Shown: piece by piece, positions 20,472 to 31,783 of the stretch | Layout of the letters: every line of letters starts with the position of its first letter | How positions within the stretch are numbered: position 1 is the first letter of the stretch | From: Coptis chinensis | Lineage: Eukaryota > Streptophyta > Magnoliopsida > Ranunculales > Ranunculaceae | Direction: 5' to 3' | NCBI GenBank assembly: GCA_015680905.1 | Contig: CM027381.1 | Location: 60,392,501-60,456,500, forward strand | DNA: 64,000 bases | Notes under the pieces: model-generated | Told to the model about the DNA's origin: nothing | What the model saw: only the letters and a program-made list of their open reading frames with translations | Databases searched by the model: none | Made by a program: the position numbers and the translations under genes

Positions 20472-21655
20472 ACACTGTAGCCACTTCCTTCTTAGTTTTG
20501 GAGATGAAGTTGGACTCTGAAAGAAGTTGATTTGTATTAGGAAACAAATGATATTTTTGAATGCTTCTAGAACTCATTGTAACCCCTATAAATAAAGGAC
20601 CTAAGTGCCTCATGTAACTCGCCAATTCACTTACATTCTTGTCTCCAGAACTTGAGGCAGAGAGAGATTAATAATAAAAGATTCGGTTTTCACTAGTCGA
20701 GTCTTAATAAGTTAGTCTTTCTAGTCTTATGTTCTTCGACTCTTCTTCTTCTCGTTCTTCGTTTTCTTTCTTCTTTATGGAAGGCTAATCTTCTCCATCA
20801 AAGGAAAAGATCAAGCCGATGCTTAAGGTTTAATGATTCTTCTTATTCATAGTGTTCTTCAATCATGTTAGTTCTTTATATTTTTAGTTATTAGTTATTA
20901 GTTCCATTGCCCACACCAGGGGATGGAAGTATAGAATAGGGTTTATGTTTTGCCATATTAATATCATTCTAGTGTTCATTACTTTTCTTCTAGTAGTGTA
21001 GTTCTTTAAAGTTAGGGAATTATTATTTGTGTTGCCTTAGAAAGGATAGCTCAGGGAGTGGCTGCCTAGGGGAAGTATTCTTTGCGTTTGCCTTCAGTGG
21101 TGATTCATTGAATGGCCCCCCTATTAGAAAATTCTCCTTGATGTTGCTCTCGATGATACATTGAATGGCTACCCGAGCTTACATAAAAGGAAAGAAGATA
21201 TTAATAGCATAAACATAGGAACAACCTTAAGTAGAATTAATTGTTAACGATGTTTCGTCCAAGAGGGCATCGGCACTCACTCGATTGCCTAATTGTAGTC
21301 TACTTGTGAGAACAACCATGAAGCAAAAGGTCACAGATCAAAAGTATTGGTGGATTCTAATCTCTTGAATTCTCTCTCCTATAAATTCTCAATAGTTTAG
21401 TTAGTGTAGTTTAGTTTAGCATTAGAATCTAAAATCTCTACAATTATAGTTTTTAATCCCTCAAACCCCCTTTCCTGCCCTGTTCTTCACATAACATACA
21501 CTTAAAAGTGGAACGATACCTTACTCATCCTTTACTTATTGATGGATAATTTGGTTTTAATACACTTCTATTTTCTTCAACGACCATCATCCATCTACAT
21601 CATCTATCTACATCATCCATATACCATCTCAATAACACAAAAAGAAGCAAGGTCA
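20472..21655 (+). repeat. Truncated 5' LTR of Ath2 element I
   Basis: Starts inside the LTR at a point equivalent to about 14739 of G and continues to the end AAGCAAGGTCA. It keeps the TATA box (CCCTATAAATAAAGG, about 20584-20598) and all of R/U5. Near the end the ATCATCCATCTAC words are expanded to several copies. The upstream U3 is missing; the join with unrelated DNA is at 20471/20472. Confidence 0.85.
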
Positions 21656-21800
21656 AACGGCGCCGCTGCCATTTTAAGTTGTTTATGTTTAACATTTTCT
21701 CTTAAGATTAGAAGTTTAGATCTAGAGGTAATTTTAGCTGCATCATCCCCTTTGAGAAAGAGAGAAATTTGAAGGATATCTCGAAGACAAGATCTACCAT
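21656..21800 (+). other. Primer site and leader start of element I
   Basis: The primer site is at 21658-21672 (CGGCGCCGCTGCC, first base changed from T). About 130 bp of leader follow and stop at GATCTACCAT, where element H begins in the opposite orientation. The rest of I is not in the window; it was probably lost with the right end of H. Confidence 0.75.
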
Positions 21801-23408
21801 TAACACGCACTTTTTTTTTGTGTTTATGAGACGGTATATGGATGATGTAGATAGATAATGGTCGTTGAACAAAATAATAGCGTATCAAAACCTAATTATC
21901 CCTCAATAAGTAAAGGATGAGTAGGGTATCGTTCCACTTTTAAGTGTATGTTTATATGAAGGACAGGACTTGAAAGGGGGTTTGAGGGATTAAAAACTAT
22001 TATTATAGATATAGTAGATTTTAATGCTAAACTAAACTAAACTAACTAAACTATTGAGAATTTATAGGAGAGGGAATTCAAGAGATTAGAATCCACCAAT
22101 ATTTTTGATTTGTGACCTTTTGCTTCATGGTTGTTCTCACAAGTAGACTACAATTAGGCAATCGAGCGAGTGCCGATGCCCTCTTGGACGAAACATCGTT
22201 AACGTATAACTCTACTTAAGGTTGTTCATATGTTTATGCTATTAATATCTTCTTTCCTTTTATATGAGCTTGGGCAGCTATTCAATGAATCACTATCTAA
22301 GGCAAACACAAGGAATACTTCTCTTACTCTAAAACACTACACAACTAGAAAAAAAGTAGAGAATAATAATATAATATTCAATTACAATAAATAAAACTCT
22401 ATTCTAGCATTATATTCAATTGCAATAAATAAAAGCATATCACTAGCAAATATTCAATTGCAATAAATAAAACCCTAAACTAGCATGATATTCGATTGCA
22501 ATAAATAAAAACCTTAACCTATACTTCCATCCCCTGGTCTGGGGAATGGAACTAATAACTAAAAATATAAAGAACTAACCTGATTGGAGAATACCATGAA
22601 CCAGAAGAATCAACGAACCTAAGCACTGACTTCATCTTCTCCCTTGAAGGAGAAGATTAGCTTTCCATAAAGAAGGAAGAGCACGAAGAACGAGAAGAAG
22701 AAGAGTCGAAGAACATAAGACTAGAAAGACTAATTTATTAAGACTCGACTAGTTAAAACCGAATATTTTATTATTAATCTCTCTCTGCTTCAAGTTCTGG
22801 AGACAAGAATGTAAGTGAATTGGCCAATTACATGAGGCACTTAGGTACTCTATTTATAGGGGTTACAATGAGTTCTAGAAGTATTCCAAATTGCCATTTG
22901 TTTCTTAATACAAATCAACTTCTTTCAGAGTCCAACTTCAACTTCAAAATTGAGAAGGAAGTGGCTACAATAATCAATTTCATCATCTGGGACGACGATC
23001 CATCGTCTCGGATCGCGAGCAATGTAAATGCGCACTCACGATCCATGCGTCCCAGACGCGGAAATCTATATTCCCTCTTTTGCTCTATCCTTCTATCCTT
23101 TTTGCAGGCTTTGGTCCAAGTAATGAATCCTTTTGCCTTGGGCTTCCAAATAGGCTTTAAAATTGGTCCAAGTCGCATCTTTAATAGCTTTAATTCCTTG
23201 GCCTTCTCCATGATTGTCCACGGGCTTCCCATGTGATCCTTAATGCTCTGAATTACTCCGTTTTACCCCTTTTTCTCTAATATTCCACAAAACTCTCTCT
23301 TTCACCTGTAGAATCATAAAACATAACTTATAAACACTATTAGTCCACTAAGATGGCTAAACAAGAGACATAATCGAGAGTTAAATTGCACTTTTTGAGC
23401 ACTTATCA
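21801..23408 (-). repeat. 3' LTR of element H
   Basis: 1608 bp, ending TTGAGCACTTATCA at the purine tract. The left edge TAACACGCAC corresponds to TGACACACAC of the 5' LTR. It forms an inverted repeat of over 1 kb with the I LTR at 20472-21655 across a spacer of 145 bp. TATA at about 22847-22858 on the minus strand. Confidence 0.88.
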
Positions 23409-25333
23409 CAACTCCCAACTAGCCTTTTGCTAGTCTCTTAGCAAATAAGATAAAAACAATAGATAAGTGATCAAAATCACATCCTAATAACAAAAATAAA
23501 ATCCTAACTCACTTTCGCAGGCATCGCAATTGCATTTACCATATGCAACAAGGCTTTAAACTTTTAAGTTCTCCAAAAAGGACGAGTTATAGTCTCGTGA
23601 GGGTTTTCAGGTGATATACCCACAAAATCAATCAATAGCATGTTCAAGAATGATAGTATTTTTTAGAGAGAGAAATTCCTTGCCCACTTAGTGCTTACTC
23701 CAATAGACGGTCTCCATTGCTAACTACATTACTGCAAAGACTCATAGATTATGATGAGAGATAGTAAAAATTGATAAAATTCTTAATCGAGGCATATATG
23801 TGTACTCAGTCAATCTCCTATATTTTCCTATCCAAGAAATAGAATCCCTAGTTTACCATAAGCAGATAATCTCGACTTTCAATCCTCACCGGTCATACTC
23901 TCAGAAAATGGTCTACTATTTTACCTCATGTATGTGGGGAAAAGAATAATGAATATGAACATCCCACATACTACCTTGAAAAATAGACTTCTAGATAACA
24001 GTAGTCTCATGGAAAGAATGTCAATCACATATGAAGTGTCGAGTCCCTCACTTTAGCATCCTCTCACCTATTCTAGACTTCATACCATTCTGTAGTGATA
24101 AGTCATGGGTTGTAACTTAGCTTGGGTATTGGTTTATGATGAACAGGTAAAAAGGATTCAAAGGTTGTTTCGGAAACACTAAGGGTTTTACTTCATTCTT
24201 TGGAAGATTTCTTCAAATTCTCTATTGTAAAGAAAATTCTTCCTTTGTTTTAGCTTTTCCATCCATTCTGTTTAATTTTTTTTTCTTTAGCTCAATGGTA
24301 TATCCTTTATTAGTACTAGATATGCTTGTTTTCCACTAGCTTCTTTCATTTAGAACATAATGATGGTCTTCATTGTATCTCTCTGGTATTTCCTTGTATT
24401 CTTCCTATTGTACTATTTCTTCCTCTTTGTGCCCCTCGTATTCGCAGAAACATATGGGTATGGCTGATAAAGATTTTGGCTATACTCCTTGTCTGGAGTT
24501 GGGTAAAGGGTAAGGGGTTTTATGAAAGAAAATGGCTTATTGTAAGGCTCAAAAAGGGTTTAACATGATGGTCCTACTAGGTGGGATAAAGACTGAATGG
24601 GTTCACTACTTGACTTATTAGTATGATACTCTGTTTCGAATAGACTACAAGACCTAATGGCTATCTCCCCAGTTGATGTCACTTCGTGATTAACCAAGTC
24701 AATGAATAATGAGACTATATTACAACGAAATAAAGAACTGAAAGATGTTAAGTCACTAAGATTCGAATTTTTTTGTAAGACTCTCTAAAGAATAGGTATA
24801 AAGCTCAAGTCTCAAGGGCTAAGTCTAAAAATTCTTCTTCTAGTTTACTAGGGGTTTAAATCTCTCTTATAGCAAAAGTACACAAAACTGACCAAGTACT
24901 ATGGTGGTGTCTTTCAAAAAGAATTCTATCAACAAGAACTATGTCCGAGCATAATAAATAGTCTAAGCGGTAATGAAATCAACAATATCAACTATCTATC
25001 AAACTCAACACTAAGCAGTATAGAATCTATATCTCAGACTCATCATTAAAATTCATTTTTCTCATGCTACTGATATAGAAACAAAAATATTTTTGTTTTT
25101 GAAAACTATTTTTCGAAATTCATTTCTCAAGTACAGAATACCCCAACTTAACATATGCATTGTCCTCAATGTATATAAATTAAGTAAATGAAATGAATGA
25201 GAAAAAGGGAAGATGTTACTGTTGATGCCGAATTTCAAAATTAATACCAAAAATAAGAACATTTCCTTTGACCAAGATTTTTTATTGTTAGGTCTTTTTA
25301 AGTCAAATCCCTAAAACTATATATCATGCATTA
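23409..25333 (-). other. Purine tract and 3' noncoding region of H
   Basis: Starts with the purine tract (CAACTCCCAACTAGCC on the plus strand). About 170 bp in is the hairpin ACGAG-TTATAGT-CTCGT (about 23582-23598), conserved with Ath1 elements A and D. The region is colinear with 12459-14298 of G. At about 25290-25320 there is a weak copy of the AGTC/GACT motif found four times in G. The open frame at 24326-24568 is antisense and not conserved. Confidence 0.7.
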
Positions 25334-26029
25334 TCAATTTGGAGTGAGGAGATCAGATTTTCTTACCCAAATCTGACGAATGTTTGGAGGACAAGGAGAT
25401 CTCACCTTGTGGGTTGTCAAAAATACTCCTTGATATGCTGGAAAGATTGCTGGTGAAGTTACTTTTCTACCTTGAACTATTTCAGGTCTGATGATTGTGT
25501 GATAGGCCTTGTGGTTCCTCTGTGTAGAAGATTGATGAAAATCTTTCTTTCTAACAGGATAATAGTATCTAATGTGCCCTTTACCACCACAATAATGATA
25601 ATGGATGTCTGGCTGACGGCGCTCAAGGTGGGCAGTAGACTGGTTCACATACTTCTCTCGTTCAGACAATGATGGTGTAGAAGAAGCTTCAACAGTGTAA
25701 TGCTTCTTATCAAAATGGTCCACTTTCTGCTTCAGAAGACTCATTTCAGTTTCTAGATTCTGTTGTTTTTCCAAAACTTCTTTAAGCTAATTCTCTAGCA
25801 ACTAATTTTTCTGGGTAGAAGTCTGTTGTCCATCCTTAAATGTAGAGTTCATCTTCTCAAGATATGATACTCTCTTTATCAATTTTCCATTCTGCTCACT
25901 TAACTCCTGAATTTTCTTCAGAGATTCCAAGAACATGGCTAGCAACGCCTCTGTGGTGGGGTCCTCAGGTTCATCACAATTTTCTGTAGATTGAGCACTC
26001 TTAATTGTATCTTCGAATGGGAAGGATTC
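25334..26029 (-). pseudogene. Ty1/copia-like coiled-coil and zinc-knuckle segment inside H
   Basis: Downstream of the protease H does not continue into RT. It reads a helical, coiled-coil-like region (LLAMFLESLKKIQELSEQNG, then VLEKQQNLETEMSLLKQKV), then a knuckle-like HYCGGKGHIRYYY and finally IRQIWVRKSDL. This order is that of plant Ty1/copia polyproteins between Gag and protease (CYYCGxKGHIRPxC, then QxWVxKSDL), not Athila. Two stops break the coiled-coil and the last cysteine of the knuckle is replaced by tyrosine. No counterpart exists in G. Probably a captured or recombined piece of another retrotransposon; function unknown. Confidence 0.6.
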
Positions 26030-27109
26030 TTATATCATGCTATCAAGGAAGTACACCTCTTCACCTTCGGCATCATCACAATCCTTATGCAATAGGTGAA
26101 AGATATTTATGTCCGTGGACATCTTACCAAAGTTGATCTTCATTCCACCATTGTAACAATTTATCAAAGCTTTTACGGTAGCGAGGAAAGGTAGGTCTAG
26201 AATAATTGGAATTTTATCAAAGGCCTCCTGGGTGTCGATCACAATGAAATCCACTGGGTAGTAGAAATCGGTTACTTGAACAAGAACATCATCAACTATG
26301 CCTCTGGGAATCTTGGTTGAACGGTCAGCCAACTTCAATTTGACTTTTGTAGGCTTTAGATTCTCCAGGCCCAACGCTTGGTACACATGATATGGCAAGA
26401 GATTAACACTAGCACCAAGGTTTAAAAGAGCATTACCTATGAATTTTTCTCCTATCTTGTATGATATTGCAGGACTTCCTTGATCTTTGAGCTTGACTGG
26501 AGCTTGTTGATAGATAATAGAAGTTGTTTGTCCAACTAGAAATGCTCGCTTTGGAACATGAGTACTTCTCTTTATGTTGCATGCATCCTTCAAGAATTTG
26601 GAATATGATGGCAACTGCTTGATGGCTGTGAGAAATGGGATATTTATTTTATCTTTATCAAATGCCTCCTTCATCTCTAAAAATTGCTTGTCCTTTTTTC
26701 TTTGAGCAAAAAACATAGGAAAAGGTTCTTTTGGTACAAACACATCAGCATATGTCTGCTCTTCTTTCTCTTTGGCATTCTTGCATATAATGTCTTGGTT
26801 ATCTTGACAAATGGGAGTTGAAAGGATTTCTCCCACTTCCTTTCTAACTTCATCTGAAATCTTGACCGATTGCTCTGTAGCAATGTCATCATGAGAAGGT
26901 AAGTCAACCTTGTTGTCTATCTTCAATCTTGATCTAAGAGTAGTAACTGAGCTGACATGATCATGGAGGTGATCAGTACTAGAAGTTGTCCTAATATGGC
27001 ATACATCTTCACTCCTCGATATTTGTTCCAATAAGCTAGGTTGAGTGGCTTGTGTCTTTACAGACAATGCAGTCGTGAGTTGGTCGACCTTAGCCTCTAG
27101 AGACTCCAT
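26030..27109 (-). pseudogene. Protease region of H, catalytic residue lost
   Basis: A 359-residue open frame covering the Gag-protease linker and the whole protease domain, ending KDCDDAEGEEVYFLDSMI. The linker has VTTLRSRLK, a decayed TLRSGK signature. The active site reads NLGASVNLLPY, where F and G have DLGAS; one G-to-A change turns the catalytic Asp into Asn. The conserved IILGRPF is IILDLPF. So despite the open frame the enzyme should be inactive. Translation would come from Gag upstream, not from the first ATG. Confidence 0.85.
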
Positions 27110-27700
27110 TCTAGAACATTGACTTGCCTGAGATTGCTAGAGATTGAGCTGAGACTGTGCAAGAAGCTCTAGAACACTTTCAAACTTCTGATTTTTCTGT
27201 GATAGCAAAGTAATAACATTCTCCAGGTTGGCAGGTGCGGCATAATTTCTCGTAGGATCAGGCATTAACTCTGCACTTGTATTGGAATTCTGTTGAGAGT
27301 ATAATTGTTGTTGAGGAACCAACTGTGAAGTTTGACTTGTCTATGGAATATAACTTTGATCTTGAGAACCTAGGGGTCCAGCGTACTGTCTCTAATAATT
27401 GCCTTGAAAGTTATTACCACCTTAGTTGAGCCTCTAAAATGAGTTTATATTGTACTCTCCAACTGATGCATGCTGATAGTAACCAGGACATTCTAGAGTT
27501 GCATGGGAACTGTCCAAACAGACTTCACAGTATCAGCTAGCTTGCATGATTGGGAGAGATTTAGCTTGAGACTTGTTGATCTTGGAAGGATTCATGGAGA
27601 ACTGATTGAATTTCTTACTCAAAGTTTCAATGCTTGTGGCCAGGCTGGCCAATGTAGACTTCAGTTCTTGATCTGATTGTTCATGTCCTTGGTAACCAAA
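27110..27700 (-). pseudogene. Gag C-terminal region of H with zinc knuckle
   Basis: The knuckle CEVCLDSSHATLEC is readable at about 27490-27535, after a TGA in the codon where F has CGA. Several further stops occur in the Q/N-rich linker; the part 27137-27322 (PDPTRNYAAPANLENVITLL) is open and matches F. Confidence 0.7.
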
Positions 27701-28444
27701 TTACTTTGGCTCCCCCTCCATGCTAGCGACATCCTCGTTGCTAGTATTCCATTGTTGTGTTTCTTCAGCTAAATTCTCGAGAAAGTTGTAAGTTTCCTCT
27801 CCATCCATTGATGTAAACTTGCCTTTGTATATTAACGGTATCATCTGCTTGTTCATCATCAAGAGTCCTCGATAGTAAAAATGAGCCAGTGTGCTCTTAT
27901 CGTATCCATGATGTGGACACGAGACTAGCAAATTGTTCAATCGCTCCCAACTACAATGATATTCTTCAGTCGCCTTTCCTTTGAAATTGCTAATAGCTTG
28001 CTACATGGCATCAATCTTCTAGGGTGGGTAAAACTTGTTCATAAACTTCATTCTCAACTTCTCCTAGTTGTCTATTGAATTGATCGGTTGTGCAGTTAAC
28101 CATTCAGAGGCTTTATCTTCGAGTGAGAGCGGAAAAAAAATCAACTTGATACTCTTATCTTCAATATTCTGGTTCTTGAAAATTCTTAGGACTAATAGAA
28201 ATTTGTTCATGTGAACATATGGCTGAACATTGTCTAAACCATTGAACTTTGGAAGCATAGAGATTACTGATTCTCTAAGTTCAAACTGGTTAGATTCTGT
28301 CTCTGGAAAAACAATACCGCTGGGTGGGTCTCCAATGATTGGCAAATAGAAATCGCTCAGCTACTTCCTCTGTTGTGCTTGCATGGGTGGGATAGCTTCA
28401 GGATTATTCAGGTCCACAACACCTCCATCATTACGTGCGGCCAT
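27701..28444 (-). pseudogene. Gag of element H
   Basis: Start set at the ATG ending at 28444 (MAARNDGGV), the same as in F. Open pieces 28064-28345 and 27701-27940 carry LPKFNGLDNVQPYVHMNKF, WLTAQPINSIDN, CPHHGYDKSTLAHFYYRGL and GEETYNFLENLAEETQQW. An early stop before LSDF and a break around 27941-28063 disable it. Role as for the other Gags. Confidence 0.82.
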
Positions 28445-29010
28445 TGTATCAATCTTGTCTAGTATTCTTGCTATGCGAAGATGATGAAAAACTATCCTAC
28501 TATGCTTAAATGTAATTAAACTAATATGTAACTATTCTAAATTATACTAAAATGCAATTATACTAATTTATTGGATTTTTAAAAATAAAAATAAAACTGG
28601 GTTGGGCTTTGCAGCTAGTATCTCGCCCGTTGTCTAAAGCTATCTCTTCTAGGGTTATGGTGAATCACTTGGATTACTTAAGTACCACGCCCACAGACGA
28701 TAGTCCGTTTGTCAAGATTTAGACAAGAAACACTAGAGTTTGATGTTTCGCTGTGTTGGCTTACAACTTCAATTGTTGAAAAGTTCCTAAATGCAATTAT
28801 ACTAGAAAGTAATAAAACTAAACTATGATGCAACTATACTAAGAATGAAATAAAAAGAGTGAAGATTCGACTAACCTGGATGGTAGATCTTGTCTTTGAG
28901 ATGTCCTTCAAGCTTCTCTCTTTCTCAAAAGGATGGATGATGTGGCTAAAATTACCTCAAGATCCAAAGTTCTAATCTTGAAAGAAAAAGTTAAACATAA
29001 ACAACTTAAA
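28445..29010 (-). other. 5' leader of element H
   Basis: Colinear with the F leader (5179-5720), noncoding. Confidence 0.65.
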
Positions 29011-29025
29011 ACGGTAGCGACGCCA
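29011..29025 (-). other. Primer-binding site of element H
   Basis: Minus-strand TGGCGTCGCTACCGT, two bases from the 5' LTR. It shares TGGCGTCG with F and has one more change. Confidence 0.75.
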
Positions 29026-29027
29026 TT

Positions 29028-29577
29028 TGACACACACTTCTTTTTGTGTTTATGAGATGGTATATGGATGATGTAGATAGATGATGGCCATTGAACAAAA
29101 TAGAAGCGTATCAAAACCTAATTATCCTTCAATAAGTAAAGGATGAGTAGGGTATCGTTCCACTTTTATGTGTCTGTTTATATGAAGGACAGGACTTGAA
29201 AGGGGGTTTGAGGGATTAAAAACTATTATTATAGATATTGTAGATTCTAATGCTAAACTAAACTAAACTAACTAAACTATTGAGAATTTATAGGAGAGGG
29301 AATTCAAGAGATTAGAATCCACCAATACTTTTGATCTGTGACCTTCTGCTTCATGGTTGTTCTCACAAGTAGACTACAATTAGGCAATCGAGCGAGTGCT
29401 GATGCCCTCTTGGACAAAACATCGTTAACGAATAACTCTACTTAAGGTTGTTCCTATATTTATGCTATTAATATCTTCTTTCCTTTTATGTGAGCGTGGG
29501 CAGCTATTCAATGAATAACCATCTAAGGCAAACACAAGGAATACTTCCCTTACTCTAAAACACTACACAACTAGAAT
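29028..29577 (-). repeat. Truncated 5' LTR of element H
   Basis: Starts TGACACACAC and matches the 3' LTR for its first 550 bp, up to ACACAACTAGAA, then stops. The U3 and TATA box are lost, so H has no promoter of its own. The break joins directly to a plus-strand LTR of another family. Confidence 0.85.
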
Positions 29578-30099
29578 TTAGGGTAGTAGGGACGAAAACT
29601 TGATTTTGTTAGCTTAGAATCGTTGTAAGAGTCTATTCCACTCTAGAAGGTCATTGATTCGCCATGAGAATGGGTGGACGTCCTCACATGCTAATTATGA
29701 ATTGGTAGAGATGCCATATATAATTAGGGATTAGAACGACAAATTCTTATCGTAAGAACATAAGAATTAGATTACAACAATCTATGCTAGTTTCTTAAGT
29801 TGGATTCAAGGTGGATTCAATTCCCCCCTAATTCTTATTCTAGATTCAACCTTAGTATTCCGTAGCATTTCGTAGTATAATTCGTAATTCTCTCATTGAC
29901 TTTAGTAGGATTGATAGTCGTAGGAAACTTGAATGCTAAAGAACTAGGAGTGGAACGAATCTTCTATTCCAACTCTACTTCAATAGTATCGATAGTAGAA
30001 ATATTTGATAAATCTAGTACAAGTTCAGTTTTTAGTTTTACTTTCGTTTAAAGTTTCATCGCTTTATTCATTAGTAAAACTATCATTTTACTATTATCA
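29578..30099 (+). repeat. Divergent Ath1-like LTR end, plus strand
   Basis: In plus orientation it follows the order of the Ath1 R/U5: TCTATTCCACTCTAGAA, GCCATGAGAATGGG, AATTAGGGATTAG, CTAGGAGTGGAACGAAT and a final ACTATTATCA. Many substitutions and indels set it apart from A and E, so it is an older or separate subfamily. No primer site follows it; the next base belongs to element C. Confidence 0.65.
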
Positions 30100-30813
30100 A
30101 ATAAGGCCTAAATTCTCGCTTAGGATATGGTATAGTAATCAAGTAAGTGGACGTGTGATTTCTCTATCCGGATTTTACTTCTCCCTTGTGTCATTTCTCA
30201 AATGTTCACTCATATAAGGCTTTATGCTATATTCTCACAGGATTTGTAGAATAAGTACTCTAGCCTAGATTTCAGAAACTTACTGCCAACAATCATAGAT
30301 ACTCATGTAACATATTTATAAATAGATGCAAGGATTATTATCTACATATTAGCCTAAGTTTCTAAAAACTATTCTAATGCAAAAGCTACGTGAGACTTCT
30401 AGATTATTGAGAGCATAGAGAAAGAAAACAATACGAATATTCCTAAGTGTATAGCATACTTTTCATTTTATATATATATATATTTTTAAAATTTTTGAAT
30501 TTTTTTTTAACTAGAAAACAAGTGCATATTATATATCTATATCCTAACAGATGCCTTAATTACACGTGTTTCTATGCCCCCAAACAAGAAGTATGTTTTG
30601 TCCTCAAAGTATTTAAAAAAATAGGTTAGAGGAATACCATTGAAACTAGTGAAATTCAGGAACATCTGTAAAATAAGGTTAAACATACTAATATAGAAAA
30701 GAAAAACTGACGCAACCCTATAAGAGTTCCACCCGTTATGGGGTTAATGAGAAATAAATTGCTTGGGACATAAGCAGACACTAACTGAAATAAAAACTAA
30801 CCTTAACTCCCAT
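30100..30813 (-). other. 3' noncoding region of C (partial)
   Basis: Matches 58410-59121 of D and about 49480-50130 of A. Contains the module ending TGCCCCCAAACAAG at 30575-30588 (a purine tract on the minus strand) preceded in element sense by the small hairpin TTTG-AGGA-CAAA. No conserved frame. Confidence 0.65.
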
Positions 30814-31783
30814 TTAAACATTTTCCTCCTCATCCTTAATGAAGAAATGAGGTTCCTTCGCATCCTGCCACACCATGGTAATTTGCCAGGCTTCACGCCA
30901 CTTATCGTCTACTATAGCTAACTTGTCAACCGCCACTTGGTCGGATGGGGTGCAAGGCGCAACCTGATGAGTTTGTATCCTCCACCCTTGCCAAGTCATT
31001 GCACGGAACGATCAAATAATACAATTGGTAGGTCTCACAATGTCAACCCCAACCCAATCCGTGAAACGGGCACAAAAAATAGGGAAGAAACATAGCATTA
31101 TACGGCAAATTAAAACAGGCATAAGAAGGTACTCATGCCTCATGCTATGGGCTCGGGCTAAACTAGACATTAGGGTCTGGGGAATATCATAGAGTGTATG
31201 TCCCCCAGCTAAATCAAGGAAAATATCACAAGTTTCATCATTCACAGAAGAATAACGCCATTCCCCTCTAATGTTTAGCATGATCCAAAACATAACAGTG
31301 CCCACGTTCATAGACAATCTACCAAGGGCGACGTTATAATCCCCTTGGTCCTATATCCTAAAGATTCTCGCCCCGTAATGCTCATCCAAATCATTATAGT
31401 TATACATGTACATATTATCTACCAAATAGGCCCATAAGTCTTGTATTTCGGCCGGCATAGCAAGTCCAAGCACAAAGGCTATCAAGAACCTGGAAATTTC
31501 CATTGGTTCATCCCCGATGGTGATGGAGAACACTTGTTCTCCATCTGGTCTATCAAAATAATCAAAGAAAGAAGATACCAACCAAAAAAAAAAAAAAATA
31601 ATCAAAGAACTTACAATTATCATAAAAATAAGATGTAAGTGCGGGAGAATAAAGTTCATCAGGACTTACCAATAGTGGCTCCCATCCTGCTAGAATGATC
31701 ACTTCGCAAAACCACGCACCATAGGTGTCACTTTGGAACAAGTCTTCAAAAGACTATTCTGGTATGATACGAGGGAATGTCAT
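30814..31783 (-). pseudogene. ORF-Y, unrecognised Ath1 accessory protein
   Basis: I do not recognise this protein. A frame of about 300 codons is shared colinearly with D (59122-60040), starting MTFPRIIP here and MTSPIVIP there. Conserved blocks are YGAWF/YGHWF, a helical ALVLG region, YMYNYNDLDEHYGARIFRI / YLYDYTYFHEYYGGGVFRI, NVGT, DIPQ/RxL, SMRHEYLLMPVLICRIM and FTDW, ending KDEEENV. A TAG near the start, a poly-A expansion at 31587-31600 that shifts frame, and a stop after IFRI disable this copy. It contains hydrophobic stretches but no clear signal peptide. It follows ORF-X with a spacer that resembles the 5' leader. SMRHEYLLMPVLICRIM faintly recalls the LITKI segment of ORF-X. Confidence 0.6.

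Larger units (their letters stand above)
21801..29577 (-). mobile_element. Ath2 element H, chimeric copy
   Basis: Minus-strand Athila-type element with complete 3' LTR, purine tract, 3' noncoding region, a Ty1/copia-like segment, protease, Gag, leader, primer site and a truncated 5' LTR. RT, RNase H and integrase are absent. Inserted into the leader of element I; the right end was removed at 29577 so no target duplication can be tested. The first base pair of the left LTR is TA instead of TG. Confidence 0.88.

Noticed and set aside
30814..31783. ORF-Y as an envelope-like gene
   Set aside because: It is in the position where some Athila elements carry env-like frames, but I see no signal peptide, no clear transmembrane anchor and no cleavage site, so I do not use that name.
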